The notes below the pieces were generated by a model. It saw nothing but the letters and a program-made list of their open reading frames with translations. It did no database searches and was not told where the DNA came from. A program made the position numbers and the translations under genes. A DNA stretch of 62,579 nucleotides from Nevskiaceae bacterium (GTDB lineage: Bacteria > Pseudomonadota > Gammaproteobacteria > Steroidobacterales > Steroidobacteraceae), in the NCBI GenBank assembly GCA_018883185.1, contig VEQP01000015.1, forward strand, positions 1 through 62,579. The letters run 5' to 3'. Below are positions 17,141 through 26,218 of this stretch, in pieces; the stretch's first letter is position 1, and every line of letters starts with the position of its first letter.

Positions 17141-17935
17141 ATGTTGGCAGGGTCCATTGAGCGCCCGGGCGGGCGTTTGCACTACGAAGTGTCGGGGCGT
17201 AACCACGCCCCGACGCTTGTGCTGCTGCATCCGCTCGGTGCGAGTCTCGGGGTATGGGACCCGCAGATGCCGCAGTTCGAGCGGTTTTTTAGAGTGTTGC
17301 GCTTCGATGCTCGCGGGCACGGCAAATCCACCCTGAGCGCCGGCGCGGAGGCGACCTGCACGCTCGGTGATTTGGCCGGCGATGCCATTGAGATCCTGGA
17401 TGCCTTGCACATCGAGCGGGCGCACTGGTGCGGGTTGTCGCTCGGTGGCGCGGTCGCCTTGCACGCCGCGATCCACTCGCCCGCGCGGGTGCAGCGGCTC
17501 GTGCTTGCGAACACAGCGGCCTATTTTCCACCGCCGTCCATGTGGGACGAGCGACGGACTGTAGCGCTAGGGCAGGGCCTCGCGCCGCTGATCGAAGCTG
17601 TGCCACAGCGCTGGTTCACCGAGCCCTTCCGTACGGCACAGCCCGAGCGTGTCGAGGCGGTGCTCGAATTGATGCGCCGCACCCAGCCTGAAGGCTACGC
17701 TGCCGCCTGCACGGCCTTGCGCGATGCCGATCTGCGCAGTGATCTCACCGGTGTTCGCGCCGCTACGCTCGTGATTGCGGGCGCCCAGGATGCCGCCACG
17801 CCGCTGGAGCGCGCTGAGGAGCTCTGCGAGCATATTTCGGGGGCCGATTTGCTCGTGCTCGATGCGGCACACCTCTCGAGCGTCGAGCAGGCCGAAGATT
17901 TTACGCGCGCGGTCATCGACTTCCTGCGTGACTGA
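17141..17935 (+). CDS. Alpha/beta hydrolase, 3-oxoadipate enol-lactonase-like
   Basis: 264 residues. The oxyanion region LLHPLGASLGVWD, the nucleophile elbow CGLSLGGAVALH, the acid in AGAQDAATP and the base His in DAAHLSSVE form a complete catalytic triad. It most resembles PcaD (beta-ketoadipate enol-lactone hydrolase), but no protocatechuate or catechol gene is nearby, so the substrate is uncertain. It overlaps the next gene by 8 bp. Confidence 0.8.
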   Translation: MLAGSIERPGGRLHYEVSGRNHAPTLVLLHPLGASLGVWDPQMPQFERFFRVLRFDARGHGKSTLSAGAEATCTLGDLAGDAIEILDALHIERAHWCGLSLGGAVALHAAIHSPARVQRLVLANTAAYFPPPSMWDERRTVALGQGLAPLIEAVPQRWFTEPFRTAQPERVEAVLELMRRTQPEGYAAACTALRDADLRSDLTGVRAATLVIAGAQDAATPLERAEELCEHISGADLLVLDAAHLSSVEQAEDFTRAVIDFLRD

Positions 17936-18695
17936 GCCCTCGGCAACCGCGTCGCTGGTTGCGGACTATGTACCGTTGTGGATCGCGGGCGCCATACGCG
18001 GCCGTGTGCGCCGTGACTTGCTGCCGCTCTTGCGCGAGTTTCCTGAGATCGACTCGGCCGAGTTAGGGCTGCGCTTACGTGATGCCAACGCCAGTCGACC
18101 GGTACGCAGCCGACGCTTGCAGGCGCTGGCGCAGCGCCTGCGCGCGCGCGGCTGGATCGCCGACTGGCGTAACGAACTGTGCGCCGTGCTCGACGAAAAC
18201 GGTGCAGAGTTGGCGCGCTGCGAGCGCGGCTTGTTTCGGACTTTGGGTCTACAGAATCGCGCCGTGCACATCAACGGCTACCGCAGCGACGGGCGCCTGT
18301 GGATCGCGCGGCGAAGTCCGCAGAAACGCGCCGATCCCGGCATGCTCGATAACCTCGCCGCCGGTGGCGTCGGCGCGGGCGAATCGCTGCGGCGCACCGC
18401 GATGCGCGAGTTGTGGGAGGAGGCTGGGGTACCGGCGGCACTCGCCCGCAGGGTCGATTTTCCGGGCATGGTCATCCGCAGCCTGCGCGAGACGCGCTAT
18501 GGCGTTCACGATGAGCTGGTGATCGTCGCGGACATCCTGCTGCCTGACGGGTTCGAGCCGAGCGGGCGGGATGGTGAAGTTCAGGAGTTCATGTGCCTGC
18601 CCACTGAGGCGGTCCATGCAGCACTCGAGCGCGGCGAGTTCACGGTCGAGGCCGCGATGGCGACCCGAGAATGGCTGCAGCGCCGAACTGCGTGA
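17928..18695 (+). CDS. DUF4743-Nudix hydrolase (thiamine-pyrophosphokinase-related type)
   Basis: 255 residues from a GTG at 17928 inside the preceding stop region. The N-terminal ~115 residues match the DUF4743 domain that precedes Nudix in plant-like Nudix20/24 proteins; the Nudix box GVGAGESLRRTAMRELWEEAG is complete with its REXXEE core. FMCLPTEAVHAALERGEFT is a typical C-terminal segment. Family members hydrolyse damaged thiamine diphosphate derivatives. No other thiamine gene is nearby. Confidence 0.83.
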   Translation: MTEPSATASLVADYVPLWIAGAIRGRVRRDLLPLLREFPEIDSAELGLRLRDANASRPVRSRRLQALAQRLRARGWIADWRNELCAVLDENGAELARCERGLFRTLGLQNRAVHINGYRSDGRLWIARRSPQKRADPGMLDNLAAGGVGAGESLRRTAMRELWEEAGVPAALARRVDFPGMVIRSLRETRYGVHDELVIVADILLPDGFEPSGRDGEVQEFMCLPTEAVHAALERGEFTVEAAMATREWLQRRTA

Positions 18696-18699
18696 TGCG

Positions 18700-19200
18700 T
18701 CAGGCTCGACGGTGCTCGAGCGCAAGGGTCTGCAGTGCTTCACCGGTCACGCGGTGCGGAATCCACTCCCTAAGACCCAACGCACCGAGCGATTCATAGA
18801 ATCGTAACGCCGGTTCATTCCAATCGAGCACGGACCATTCGAGTCGCGTCAGGCCTTCGCGCACGCAGCGCTCGGCCAATTGCACGAGCAGCGCCTTGCC
18901 GATGCCGCGCCCGCGGTACTCGGGTCTGACGTAAAGGTCCTCGAGGTAGATGCCGTGGCGGCCGCGAAAGGTCGAGAAGTTGTAGAACCAGAGGGCGAAG
19001 CCCGCCACACGGCAGGTGGTACCGTCATGCCACTCGGCGATATCGCAAAACACGCGTGGGCTCTCGGCGAATAGTGCGGCACCCAGCGTGTCCTCGGTCG
19101 CATCGACGGCGTGCAGCAGTTTTTCGTAGTCGGCGAGCTCGCGGATCAAGGCGAGGATCAGGGGGACATCGGCGGCTTCGGCGCAGCGCAGGGTCAGCAT
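18700..19200 (-). CDS. GNAT-family N-acetyltransferase
   Basis: 166 residues. The acetyl-CoA-binding motif is YVRPEYRGRGIGKALL, flanked by GIYLEDL (motif D/A) and VLDWNEPALRFYESLGA (motif B). The layout IRELADYEKLLHAV near the N-terminus is that of the diamine/thialysine acetyltransferase (SAT-like) subgroup. The start MLTLRCAEAADV fits family N-termini better than an upstream in-frame ATG. It is convergent with the Nudix gene and divergent from the SDR. Confidence 0.87.
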   Translation of the reverse strand: MLTLRCAEAADVPLILALIRELADYEKLLHAVDATEDTLGAALFAESPRVFCDIAEWHDGTTCRVAGFALWFYNFSTFRGRHGIYLEDLYVRPEYRGRGIGKALLVQLAERCVREGLTRLEWSVLDWNEPALRFYESLGALGLREWIPHRVTGEALQTLALEHRRA

Positions 19201-19279
19201 AGTCGGCGGAGTATACTGCTCGCCCGGCCGCATGCCGTCGCATCGACCGGACACCACAGCGTTTCTAGGGAGTCAGTGC

Positions 19280-20056
19280 ATGCAGCTTCAGGGAAAAACC
19301 GTTGTCGTCACCGGCGGGGGTCGCGGGATCGGTCGTGAAATCGCCAAGGGCTTTGCCGCCAAAGGCGCGCACCTGGCCTTGTTCGATCTGCGCCAGGAGG
19401 ATCTCGACGAGACTGCGCGGCAGTGCGTGGCCGCGGGTGCGGCGTTCGGCACGCGCGCCGCGGGTTATCTCGTCAACGTGACTCGCGAGGCCGACATCAT
19501 CGCGGCGCTCGATGCGGTGGTGGGCGATCTGGGTGGGCTCGACGTGCTGGTCAACAACGCCGGCATCGTCAAGGACGGGCTGCTCATCAAAGCCAAGGAC
19601 GGGGAGGTCACCGGCAAGATGTCGCTCGATCAATGGCAGGCCGTGATCGACATCAACCTGACGGGAGTGTTTCTCTGCGCTCGTGAGGCCGCTGAGCGCA
19701 TGGTGCGGCGCAAGCAAGGTGGGGTGATCATCAATATCTCCAGCATCTCCCGCTACGGTAATGCGGGCCAGTCCAATTACTCCGCGGCTAAGGCGGGCGT
19801 GGCTGCCATGGCCGAGGTTTGGGCCAAGGAGTTGTCGCGCTACGGTATACGCACGGGTTCGATTGCGCCGGGCTACACGCGCACCGAGATCCTCGCCGCG
19901 ATGCGTCCGGAGATGCTCGAAAAGCTCACGGCACAGGTGCCATTGCGTCGGTTGGGCGAGGTCAGTGAAATCGCTCATGCGGCCATCTTCATCGCTGAAA
20001 ACGATTTCTTCACGGGGCGCTGCATCGACCTCGACGGCGGCATGAGACTCGGCTGA
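19280..20056 (+). CDS. Short-chain dehydrogenase/reductase, FabG-like
   Basis: 258 residues. The coenzyme motif TGGGRGIG, NNAG, the catalytic Ser in INISSISRYG and YSAAK complete the classical SDR active site; PGYTRTEI follows. It resembles 3-oxoacyl-ACP reductases. Start ATG 19280 has AGGGAG 8 nt upstream. It overlaps the next gene in TGATG, so the two are co-translated. No acyl-carrier or fatty-acid synthase gene is near, so the keto substrate is not assigned. Confidence 0.87.
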   Translation: MQLQGKTVVVTGGGRGIGREIAKGFAAKGAHLALFDLRQEDLDETARQCVAAGAAFGTRAAGYLVNVTREADIIAALDAVVGDLGGLDVLVNNAGIVKDGLLIKAKDGEVTGKMSLDQWQAVIDINLTGVFLCAREAAERMVRRKQGGVIINISSISRYGNAGQSNYSAAKAGVAAMAEVWAKELSRYGIRTGSIAPGYTRTEILAAMRPEMLEKLTAQVPLRRLGEVSEIAHAAIFIAENDFFTGRCIDLDGGMRLG

Positions 20057-20865
20057 TGCGAACGTCGTCCACGCGATGGGCAGGGCTGCGCGCGGCGCTC
20101 GCTAGGCTGATTGCCGCGATCGTCGTCACGACCGGCATCGTGGCGTTGGACGTCGCGTCCAGCGTGGCGCATGCCGCGGATTCAGCACGCGAGAGTGTGG
20201 CGATACTCGGTACCGGGCGCGTGGGCGCCGCACTGGGGCCGCGGCTCGCGGCGCTCGGTCACCCGGTTATCTATGGCTCGCGAGAACCGCAGCGAGCCGA
20301 TGTGCAGGCGCTGGTCGCTCGCAGCGGCGCGCGCGCCTCGGCAGCATCCATCGCAGAGGCCGTGGCGCGTGCTGATTGGGTACTGATCGCCTTGCCGTGG
20401 ACCGCCACCGAATCGACGCTGCGCACTGTCGATCTGGCGGGCAAGTTAGTGATTGACCCCACCAATGCACTGCGGTTCGTGCCGGCGACCGGCTACATGG
20501 AGATGGCGGTCGAGACCTCGGCGGCCGAGCGCATTGCCGATCTCGCGCCGCGGGCGCGTCTCGTGAAAGCTTTCAATACCCTCGGCGCCCACGTCATGGC
20601 GGATCCTGCGGCAGCGGGCGGCCCCGTCACCGTGCCGCTCGTGGGTGACGATGCGGCAGCCAAGGCGCGGGTCGGCACGCTGGTGCGTGAACTCGGTTTC
20701 GAAGCTCAGGACCTTGGGCCGCTGCGGCATGCGCGCCAGCTCGAGGGCATGGCCTTGCTCTACATGGTGCCCTTGCTCAAGGGGCCACGAACGGATGTGT
20801 TCGAGTACCACCTGCGACGTGGAACGGCGCCGGTTCGCAGTCAAGGCGTGCGTCCGGCCGAATGA
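20056..20865 (+). CDS. Exported NADPH-dependent F420 reductase-like protein
   Basis: 269 residues. The Rossmann motif AILGTGRVGAALGPRLAALGHPV, then YGSREP (NADP phosphate pocket) and VKAFNTLGA identify the F420:NADP oxidoreductase/NADP_oxido_coenz_F420 family. Unlike the family, it begins with about 40 residues that look like a signal peptide: ARLIAAIVVTTGIVALDVASSVAHA. An exported NADP-binding enzyme is unusual unless Tat-exported with cofactor; the N-terminus lacks a clear twin-Arg motif. The start overlaps the SDR stop by 1 bp. Confidence 0.75.
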   Translation: MRTSSTRWAGLRAALARLIAAIVVTTGIVALDVASSVAHAADSARESVAILGTGRVGAALGPRLAALGHPVIYGSREPQRADVQALVARSGARASAASIAEAVARADWVLIALPWTATESTLRTVDLAGKLVIDPTNALRFVPATGYMEMAVETSAAERIADLAPRARLVKAFNTLGAHVMADPAAAGGPVTVPLVGDDAAAKARVGTLVRELGFEAQDLGPLRHARQLEGMALLYMVPLLKGPRTDVFEYHLRRGTAPVRSQGVRPAE

Positions 20866-20874
20866 GTCGCTGAG

Positions 20875-22677
20875 GTGTTTGCCCGCGCCTTTCGCTTGGT
20901 GTGGTCCACTAGCCGCTCGCTGACGCTGGCGTTCGTGCTGTTGACCGTGGTGGCGGGCGTCCTGCCTGCGGCCATCGCCTATGTCGGTGCACAGATCGTC
21001 GATGCCGTGGTGATTGCCTCGCGCAGCTGGCCGGCTGGCGCTGGGTTCGATGTTGCCGCGCTGCGCGCACATCCCGATGCCATCATCGTTCTCGAGTTCG
21101 TACTGCAGGAGGGCGTACTGGTGGCAGCCCTGGCTGCCGTGCAGCGAGCGCTCAGTTTTTGTCAGTCGTTGTTGCGTGCCCAGCTTGGTCAACGCGTCAA
21201 CGTAATGATTCTCGAGAAGGCGCTGACGCTGTCGCTTGCGCAGTTTGAAGACGCCGAGTTTTACGACAAGCTGACTCGGGCGCGTCGCGAAGCCTCCAGC
21301 CGTCCGCTCGCGCTGGTCATCAAGGCCTTTGGTTTGCTGCAAAACGGGATTTCGCTCGCGAGCTTTGCGGCCTTGCTGATCGCCTTTTCGCCTTGGGCCG
21401 TGGCGGTGCTGCTACTGGCGGGACTGCCCGCCTTCATTGCTGAGACGAAGTTTTCGGGCGATGCGTTTCGCCTGTTCAAATGGCGTTCGCCTGAAACGCG
21501 TATGCAGCTTTATCTCGAAACGGTACTGGCGCGCGAGGATCACGCCAAAGAGGTGAAGTTGTACGGTCTCGGTGAGCGCTTGCTGCAGCGCTATCGCAAT
21601 ATCTTTGCGCGGCTGTACCGCGAGGATCGTGCCTTGACGCTGCGCCGCGACAGCTGGGGTTTCGCGCTTGGCCTGTTCGGCACCGCGGCTTTGTATGGCG
21701 CTTACAGCTGGATCGCACTTGAGGCGATCGCCGGTCTCATCACGCTCGGTCAGATGACGATGTACCTGATGCTCTTTCGTCAGGGTCAGTCGGCCGTTTC
21801 TGCCGGGCTCTCGGCGATCGGCGGCATGTACGAGGATCGTCTGTATCTGTCTACTTTGTACGACTACCTCGAAACGCCGGCGGAGCCGCGCACCGGCGGT
21901 CACCTGAGTGGCCCCAACCCAGCCGATGGTCTGCGGTTCGAGCACGTGGGGTTTTGCTATCCTGGCGCAGATCGACCGGCACTTGAGGACGTCAATCTGC
22001 ACGTCAAGCCGGGTGCGACGCTGGCGCTCGTCGGCGAGAACGGTTCTGGCAAGACCACGCTCATCAAGTTGTTGGCACGTCTTTACCAGCCGACCGCGGG
22101 ACGCATCCTGCTCGATGGACGAGACTTGCGCGAGTGGGACGAGCAGCGGCTGCGCGCGCGGATCGGCGTAATCTTCCAAGACTTTGCGCGCTACCAATGG
22201 TTGGTGGGCGAGAACATTGGCGCGGGTGACGAACCCTCTTTCGAGGATGAGGCGCGCTGGCGCGAGGCGGCGCGAAAGGGGCGCGCTGAGGCCTTTATAG
22301 CCACGCTTCCGGGGGGCTATCGCACTCAGCTCGGCAAGTGGTTCAAAGAGGGGCGCGAGTTGTCCGGGGGGCAGTGGCAGAAGATCGCCTTGTCGCGCGC
22401 TTTCATGCGCACGAGTGCCGATATTTTAGTACTGGATGAGCCAACCGCAGCGATGGATGCACAGGCGGAAGCCGAAATCTTTGCCCATTTCCGCGAGCTC
22501 GCGCGTGACAAGATCGCGATCCTTATTTCGCATCGATTTTCTACCGTGCGCATGGCCGACCATATCGCCGTGATTTCCGAGGGACGGATCACCGAACAGG
22601 GCGACCATACGAGCTTGATGGCGAAGGATGGCGTGTACGCGCGCCTGTTCTCCCTGCAGGCGCAGGGTTATCGTTAA
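20875..22677 (+). CDS. ABC exporter, fused permease-ATPase
   Basis: 600 residues with a GTG start 9 bp after the previous stop. The N-terminal ~310 residues hold six membrane helices. The ATPase has Walker A VGENGSGKTT, Q-loop FQDFARYQW, signature ELSGGQWQK, Walker B ILVLDEPTAAMD and H-loop SHRFSTV. The Q-loop FQDF and signature resemble peptide/antibiotic exporters rather than MsbA. It may be co-transcribed with the two reductase genes. Substrate unknown. Its 3' end overlaps the convergent phosphatase by 4 bp. Confidence 0.88.
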   Translation: MFARAFRLVWSTSRSLTLAFVLLTVVAGVLPAAIAYVGAQIVDAVVIASRSWPAGAGFDVAALRAHPDAIIVLEFVLQEGVLVAALAAVQRALSFCQSLLRAQLGQRVNVMILEKALTLSLAQFEDAEFYDKLTRARREASSRPLALVIKAFGLLQNGISLASFAALLIAFSPWAVAVLLLAGLPAFIAETKFSGDAFRLFKWRSPETRMQLYLETVLAREDHAKEVKLYGLGERLLQRYRNIFARLYREDRALTLRRDSWGFALGLFGTAALYGAYSWIALEAIAGLITLGQMTMYLMLFRQGQSAVSAGLSAIGGMYEDRLYLSTLYDYLETPAEPRTGGHLSGPNPADGLRFEHVGFCYPGADRPALEDVNLHVKPGATLALVGENGSGKTTLIKLLARLYQPTAGRILLDGRDLREWDEQRLRARIGVIFQDFARYQWLVGENIGAGDEPSFEDEARWREAARKGRAEAFIATLPGGYRTQLGKWFKEGRELSGGQWQKIALSRAFMRTSADILVLDEPTAAMDAQAEAEIFAHFRELARDKIAILISHRFSTVRMADHIAVISEGRITEQGDHTSLMAKDGVYARLFSLQAQGYR

Positions 22678-23303
22678 GCGGTGGCGAGCGTCAGTAGATC
22701 GATCGGTGCGTGCGGCCCTTCACCTAGCGCCTGCCCGTAGCCCCAGCCTGCGGCAAAGAATCGCAGCGCGTTGCCTTCGGCCGAACTCTGGTCCTCGCGG
22801 GAGTCGCCGACCATCCAAGTGTCGGCAGCGCGAAGGCTCTCGCGTTGCAGAACCTCTCTGACTAGGGTTTTTTTGTTCGGTGCGGGGGGTTGCAGCGCGT
22901 CAAGTGCGTAAACGCCGCGAAACCAGTGGTCCCAGCGCAGATGTTCCAGGATACGCCGCGTCGGCGCGATGCGTTTGTTGGTGACGATGAAAAGGCGGAC
23001 ACCGGCCTCGTGCAACCCCTCGAGCAGCGCCGGTACGCCCTCATACGCGATCGTCTGCCGATAGCCTGCCAGATCGTACTGCTCGCGAAACACCGCTGCG
23101 AAACGCTGCCGAGTGGCCTCATCGTCGGTGCCGAGCACGGTGCCTATCGTCGTCAGCAGAGGCGGGCCGATGAGCGAAGGCGTTAGCGGCACGACCGCTT
23201 CGAGACCCGTCTGCTCCAGTGCCGCCGCGTACGAGGCGAGGATGCTCGGTGCTGAGTCGATGAGCGTGCCGTCGAAGTCGAACAGAATCGCCGCGGGCTT
23301 CAT
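22674..23303 (-). CDS. HAD-family hydrolase, phosphoglycolate-phosphatase-like
   Basis: 209 residues. Motif I is FDFDGTLIDS, motif II IVTNKR, the Lys is in PAPNKK, and motif III is MVGDSREDQSSAEGN. The cap domain sits after motif I as in Gph/PGP phosphatases. It overlaps the upstream MsbA-like gene by 4 bp, so the two form a unit. Substrate specificity cannot be called from the sequence. Confidence 0.85.
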   Translation of the reverse strand: MKPAAILFDFDGTLIDSAPSILASYAAALEQTGLEAVVPLTPSLIGPPLLTTIGTVLGTDDEATRQRFAAVFREQYDLAGYRQTIAYEGVPALLEGLHEAGVRLFIVTNKRIAPTRRILEHLRWDHWFRGVYALDALQPPAPNKKTLVREVLQRESLRAADTWMVGDSREDQSSAEGNALRFFAAGWGYGQALGEGPHAPIDLLTLATA

Positions 23304-25102
23304 GCGCTCGCGGGCTGTCCGTCGGTGAATTGCAGGGCCGCGAGCTTCGCGTACAGCGGATTGCTGGCGACGAGCTCGTCGTGGCTGCCGCTCGCGATGA
23401 TTTTGCCGTGGTCCATGACGATGATCCGATCCGCTTTGAGCACCGTGGCGAGGCGGTGCGCGATGATCAGCGTCGTGCGGGTCTTCATCAATTCTTCCAG
23501 TGCGTGTTGCACTACGCGTTCGCTCTCGGCATCGAGTGCGCTCGTGGCTTCATCGAGCAGCAACAACGGCGGGTTCTTGAGGATGGCGCGGGCGATGGCG
23601 ATGCGCTGCCGTTGGCCACCGGAGAGCCGCGTGCCGCGCTCACCTAGGAAAGTGTCGTAGCCCTCGGGCAGACGGCGGATGAATTCATCGGCAGCCGCTG
23701 CGACGGCCGCCGCCTCGACCTCTTCATCGGTGGCATCGGGACGACCGTAGCGGATGTTTTCGCGGGCACTGGTGCCGAAGAGCGTGGTGTCTTGAGGGAC
23801 TAGACCAATACGGCGCCGTACCTCTTGTGGGTCGGCCTCGGCGATGTCCACCCCGTCGAGACGAATGCGACCCACTTGCGGGTCGTAGAACCTCAGTAAC
23901 AACTGAAACACCGTGCTCTTGCCTGCACCCGAAGGGCCGACGAAGGCTACGGTTTCACCCGGCTCGATGTGCAGCGAGAAATCATCGAGCGCCGGCGTTT
24001 CCGGGCGCGACGGATAATTGAAGCGTACGTGATCGATGCTGACTCGACCGGCTGCCGTGCCAGCAGTGACGGCGGGCAATGCGACGGGCTTCGCGGGTGC
24101 CACGATCGCAGGCGTTGCACTCTGCAATTCCACCAGCCGCTCCATGGCGCCGGCGGCTCGCTGCACCTCGCTCCACATTTCGCTCAGCGAGGCTGCCGCC
24201 ACGCCCGCATAAACCGCGAGCAGCAAAAATTGTCCGAGTTCACCGCCCGTCATGGTGCCGGCCAGCACCTGATGCGCGCCGAACCACAGCACGAGTGTGA
24301 TCGCTCCGAAGACGAGCACGGTGGATAGCGCCGTAAGCCAAGCGCGCGCGCGCGTACGGATCACCGCGACATCGAATGCGGTCTCGACGGAGCGGTCGTA
24401 GCGCCCGGCGTTGAGCGCTTCAAGCGTGAACGCCTGCACTGTCTGGATGGCGTTCAGCGTCTCACCGGCAAGTCCGCTGGTGTCCGCCACGGTGTCTTGC
24501 GAGCGACGAGACAGGTTGCGCAAGCGACGTCCGAGCGCGATCACTGGGACGATCACCACGGGCATGGCGACCACGATGAGCGATAACAACTTCAAGTTGG
24601 TGATCGCCAGCAATACCAGAGAGCCCACCAAGTTGATGGAAGAGCGTAAGGCGATGGAGAGCCCGACGCCTGAGATCGATTGCACCAGCGTGGTGTCGGT
24701 GGTCAGGCGAGAAAGCACTTCGCCCGTCCGCGTTACTTCAAAAAATTGCGGATCCATGCGGATCACGTTGCGGTAGACCGCCGAGCGCATGTCGGCGACC
24801 ACGCGCTCACCCAGCCAGGTGACGAGATAAAAGCGCAGGGCTGCAAAGCCACCGAAGAGCACGGCGGCGCCGAGGAACAGCACGAAGTAGATGTTGATCG
24901 TGTCGGCGTTACCGACCGCCATGCCTCGATCGATGAGACCCTTCAGTGCGATGGGCAGCGCGAGCATCGCGCCCGAGGCCAGCAACAGCGCCACCATCGC
25001 CGCGGCGAGCACGCCGCGATAGGGACGCAGATAGGGCCAGAGTGCGGCCAGCGGCCGGACGGATTTGGCTTTGGGACGATCAGCGAGAGCGGGGTCGGAC
25101 AC
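23300..25102 (-). CDS. MsbA-like ABC exporter, fused permease-ATPase
   Basis: 600 residues: a six-helix permease (start MSDPALADRPKAKSVRPLAALWPYLRPYRG region) and an ATPase with Walker A GPSGAGKST, signature LSGGQRQR, Walker B LLLLDEATSALD and AHRLATV. Its motifs are canonical for type IV homodimeric exporters of the lipid A/multidrug subgroup (ABC transporter related to MsbA, BmrA). It is a different subgroup from the exporter at 20875. Start ATG 25102; 9 bp follow the oxidoreductase stop. Confidence 0.88.
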   Translation of the reverse strand: MSDPALADRPKAKSVRPLAALWPYLRPYRGVLAAAMVALLLASGAMLALPIALKGLIDRGMAVGNADTINIYFVLFLGAAVLFGGFAALRFYLVTWLGERVVADMRSAVYRNVIRMDPQFFEVTRTGEVLSRLTTDTTLVQSISGVGLSIALRSSINLVGSLVLLAITNLKLLSLIVVAMPVVIVPVIALGRRLRNLSRRSQDTVADTSGLAGETLNAIQTVQAFTLEALNAGRYDRSVETAFDVAVIRTRARAWLTALSTVLVFGAITLVLWFGAHQVLAGTMTGGELGQFLLLAVYAGVAAASLSEMWSEVQRAAGAMERLVELQSATPAIVAPAKPVALPAVTAGTAAGRVSIDHVRFNYPSRPETPALDDFSLHIEPGETVAFVGPSGAGKSTVFQLLLRFYDPQVGRIRLDGVDIAEADPQEVRRRIGLVPQDTTLFGTSARENIRYGRPDATDEEVEAAAVAAAADEFIRRLPEGYDTFLGERGTRLSGGQRQRIAIARAILKNPPLLLLDEATSALDAESERVVQHALEELMKTRTTLIIAHRLATVLKADRIIVMDHGKIIASGSHDELVASNPLYAKLAALQFTDGQPASA

Positions 25103-25111
25103 GCGTCGATT

Positions 25112-26218
25112 CTACTCTGCAGCCGGCTCCGCTGCGCGGTGCGGTTCGAGGACAAGTTTGCCCATCGTCTTGCCCGATTGGATCGCCGCGAGTGCCGCCT
25201 GGGCATCTTCGAAGGCATAGCACCCGCCGATGTGGGGCGGATTCGGAATCAGCGCCAGTGTGCCGCGCATGGCCTCAGGCAGGCGCGAGGCCTCGTGCCA
25301 TAACCAGATCAGATTGAACGCCAGCAGACCGCGGTTTTGGGAAATCATGGCGAGCGGATCGAGTCGTGGGCGACGCAGATACTGCCAGGCGAGACGCAAC
25401 GGGTTCGGTCGACGTCCGACACTCATGAAATCCGCCGCGCCGAACAGCACGTGGCGACCCTCTGCTGCGAGGCGTGCGAACGACGGTTCAAAATCCGCGC
25501 CATACACGGCGTCGAAAACGACATCGAAGCCTTGGGCACCCAGCGAGGCGAGGGCGGCATCGAGGTCGGCTGCAAGTCGCGGGCTACGCACGATCACGGT
25601 CTCGGGCGTCAGCCCATATTGACCCCCGTATTGACCGATGAGCCACTCGCGTTTGGCGGCTGAGCCCACCACCGCAACGGCGCGCGCACCGAGCGTTTGC
25701 AGTGCTTGCAGCGCATTTAAACCCACCCCGCCCGCGGCCGATTGGACAAGAACCACGGCACCCGGTCGGGCATTGCCGAGTGCGGTCAGACCGTACCATG
25801 CGGTCAGGGCCTGCACGGGATAAGCCGCTGCTTCAGCGTCGCTCCAAGACTCGGGGATTGGCCAGAGGGTTGCCGCGCTGGCGTTGAGGGCGGTGGCGTA
25901 ACCGCCGAAGCGGGTGAGCACCATCACCCGATCGCCCGGCCGCCAGCGATCGACGTCGGCGCCGACGGAGCGCACCCGTCCCGCACATTCGAGACCGGGT
26001 GTAAATTTTCCGCTGGGCGTCGCTGAGTACAGACCGAGACAGGCAAAGACATCGGCGAAATTCACGCCGACGGCGGTGACCTCAACCTGGACTTCGCCGC
26101 TGCCCGGCGGGGCGAGCGGCTCGGTGTGCAAGGCTAAACGGGAGAGCGACCCGGCGCGCGGGATGCTCCAAACTCTGCGAGGGGTGGCGAGCGGTTTACT
26201 CGGCAGCGTGTCCGACAT
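25112..26218 (-). CDS. Medium-chain dehydrogenase/quinone oxidoreductase (VAT1-like)
   Basis: About 368 residues from MSDTLPSKP. The N-terminal GroES-like domain has VEVTAVGVNFADVFACLGLY and PGLECAGRV; the Rossmann part has SAAGGVGLNALQALQTLGARAVAV. Typical catalytic-zinc ligands are absent, so it belongs to the zinc-free quinone reductase branch. It would reduce quinones or enones with NADPH. Its start overlaps the AraC-type gene by 23 bp. Confidence 0.85.
   Translation of the reverse strand: MSDTLPSKPLATPRRVWSIPRAGSLSRLALHTEPLAPPGSGEVQVEVTAVGVNFADVFACLGLYSATPSGKFTPGLECAGRVRSVGADVDRWRPGDRVMVLTRFGGYATALNASAATLWPIPESWSDAEAAAYPVQALTAWYGLTALGNARPGAVVLVQSAAGGVGLNALQALQTLGARAVAVVGSAAKREWLIGQYGGQYGLTPETVIVRSPRLAADLDAALASLGAQGFDVVFDAVYGADFEPSFARLAAEGRHVLFGAADFMSVGRRPNPLRLAWQYLRRPRLDPLAMISQNRGLLAFNLIWLWHEASRLPEAMRGTLALIPNPPHIGGCYAFEDAQAALAAIQSGKTMGKLVLEPHRAAEPAAE

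Noticed and set aside
17141-17935. Evidence for a beta-ketoadipate pathway
   Set aside because: Only a single PcaD-like hydrolase is present with no pcaGH, pcaB, pcaC or pcaIJ nearby.
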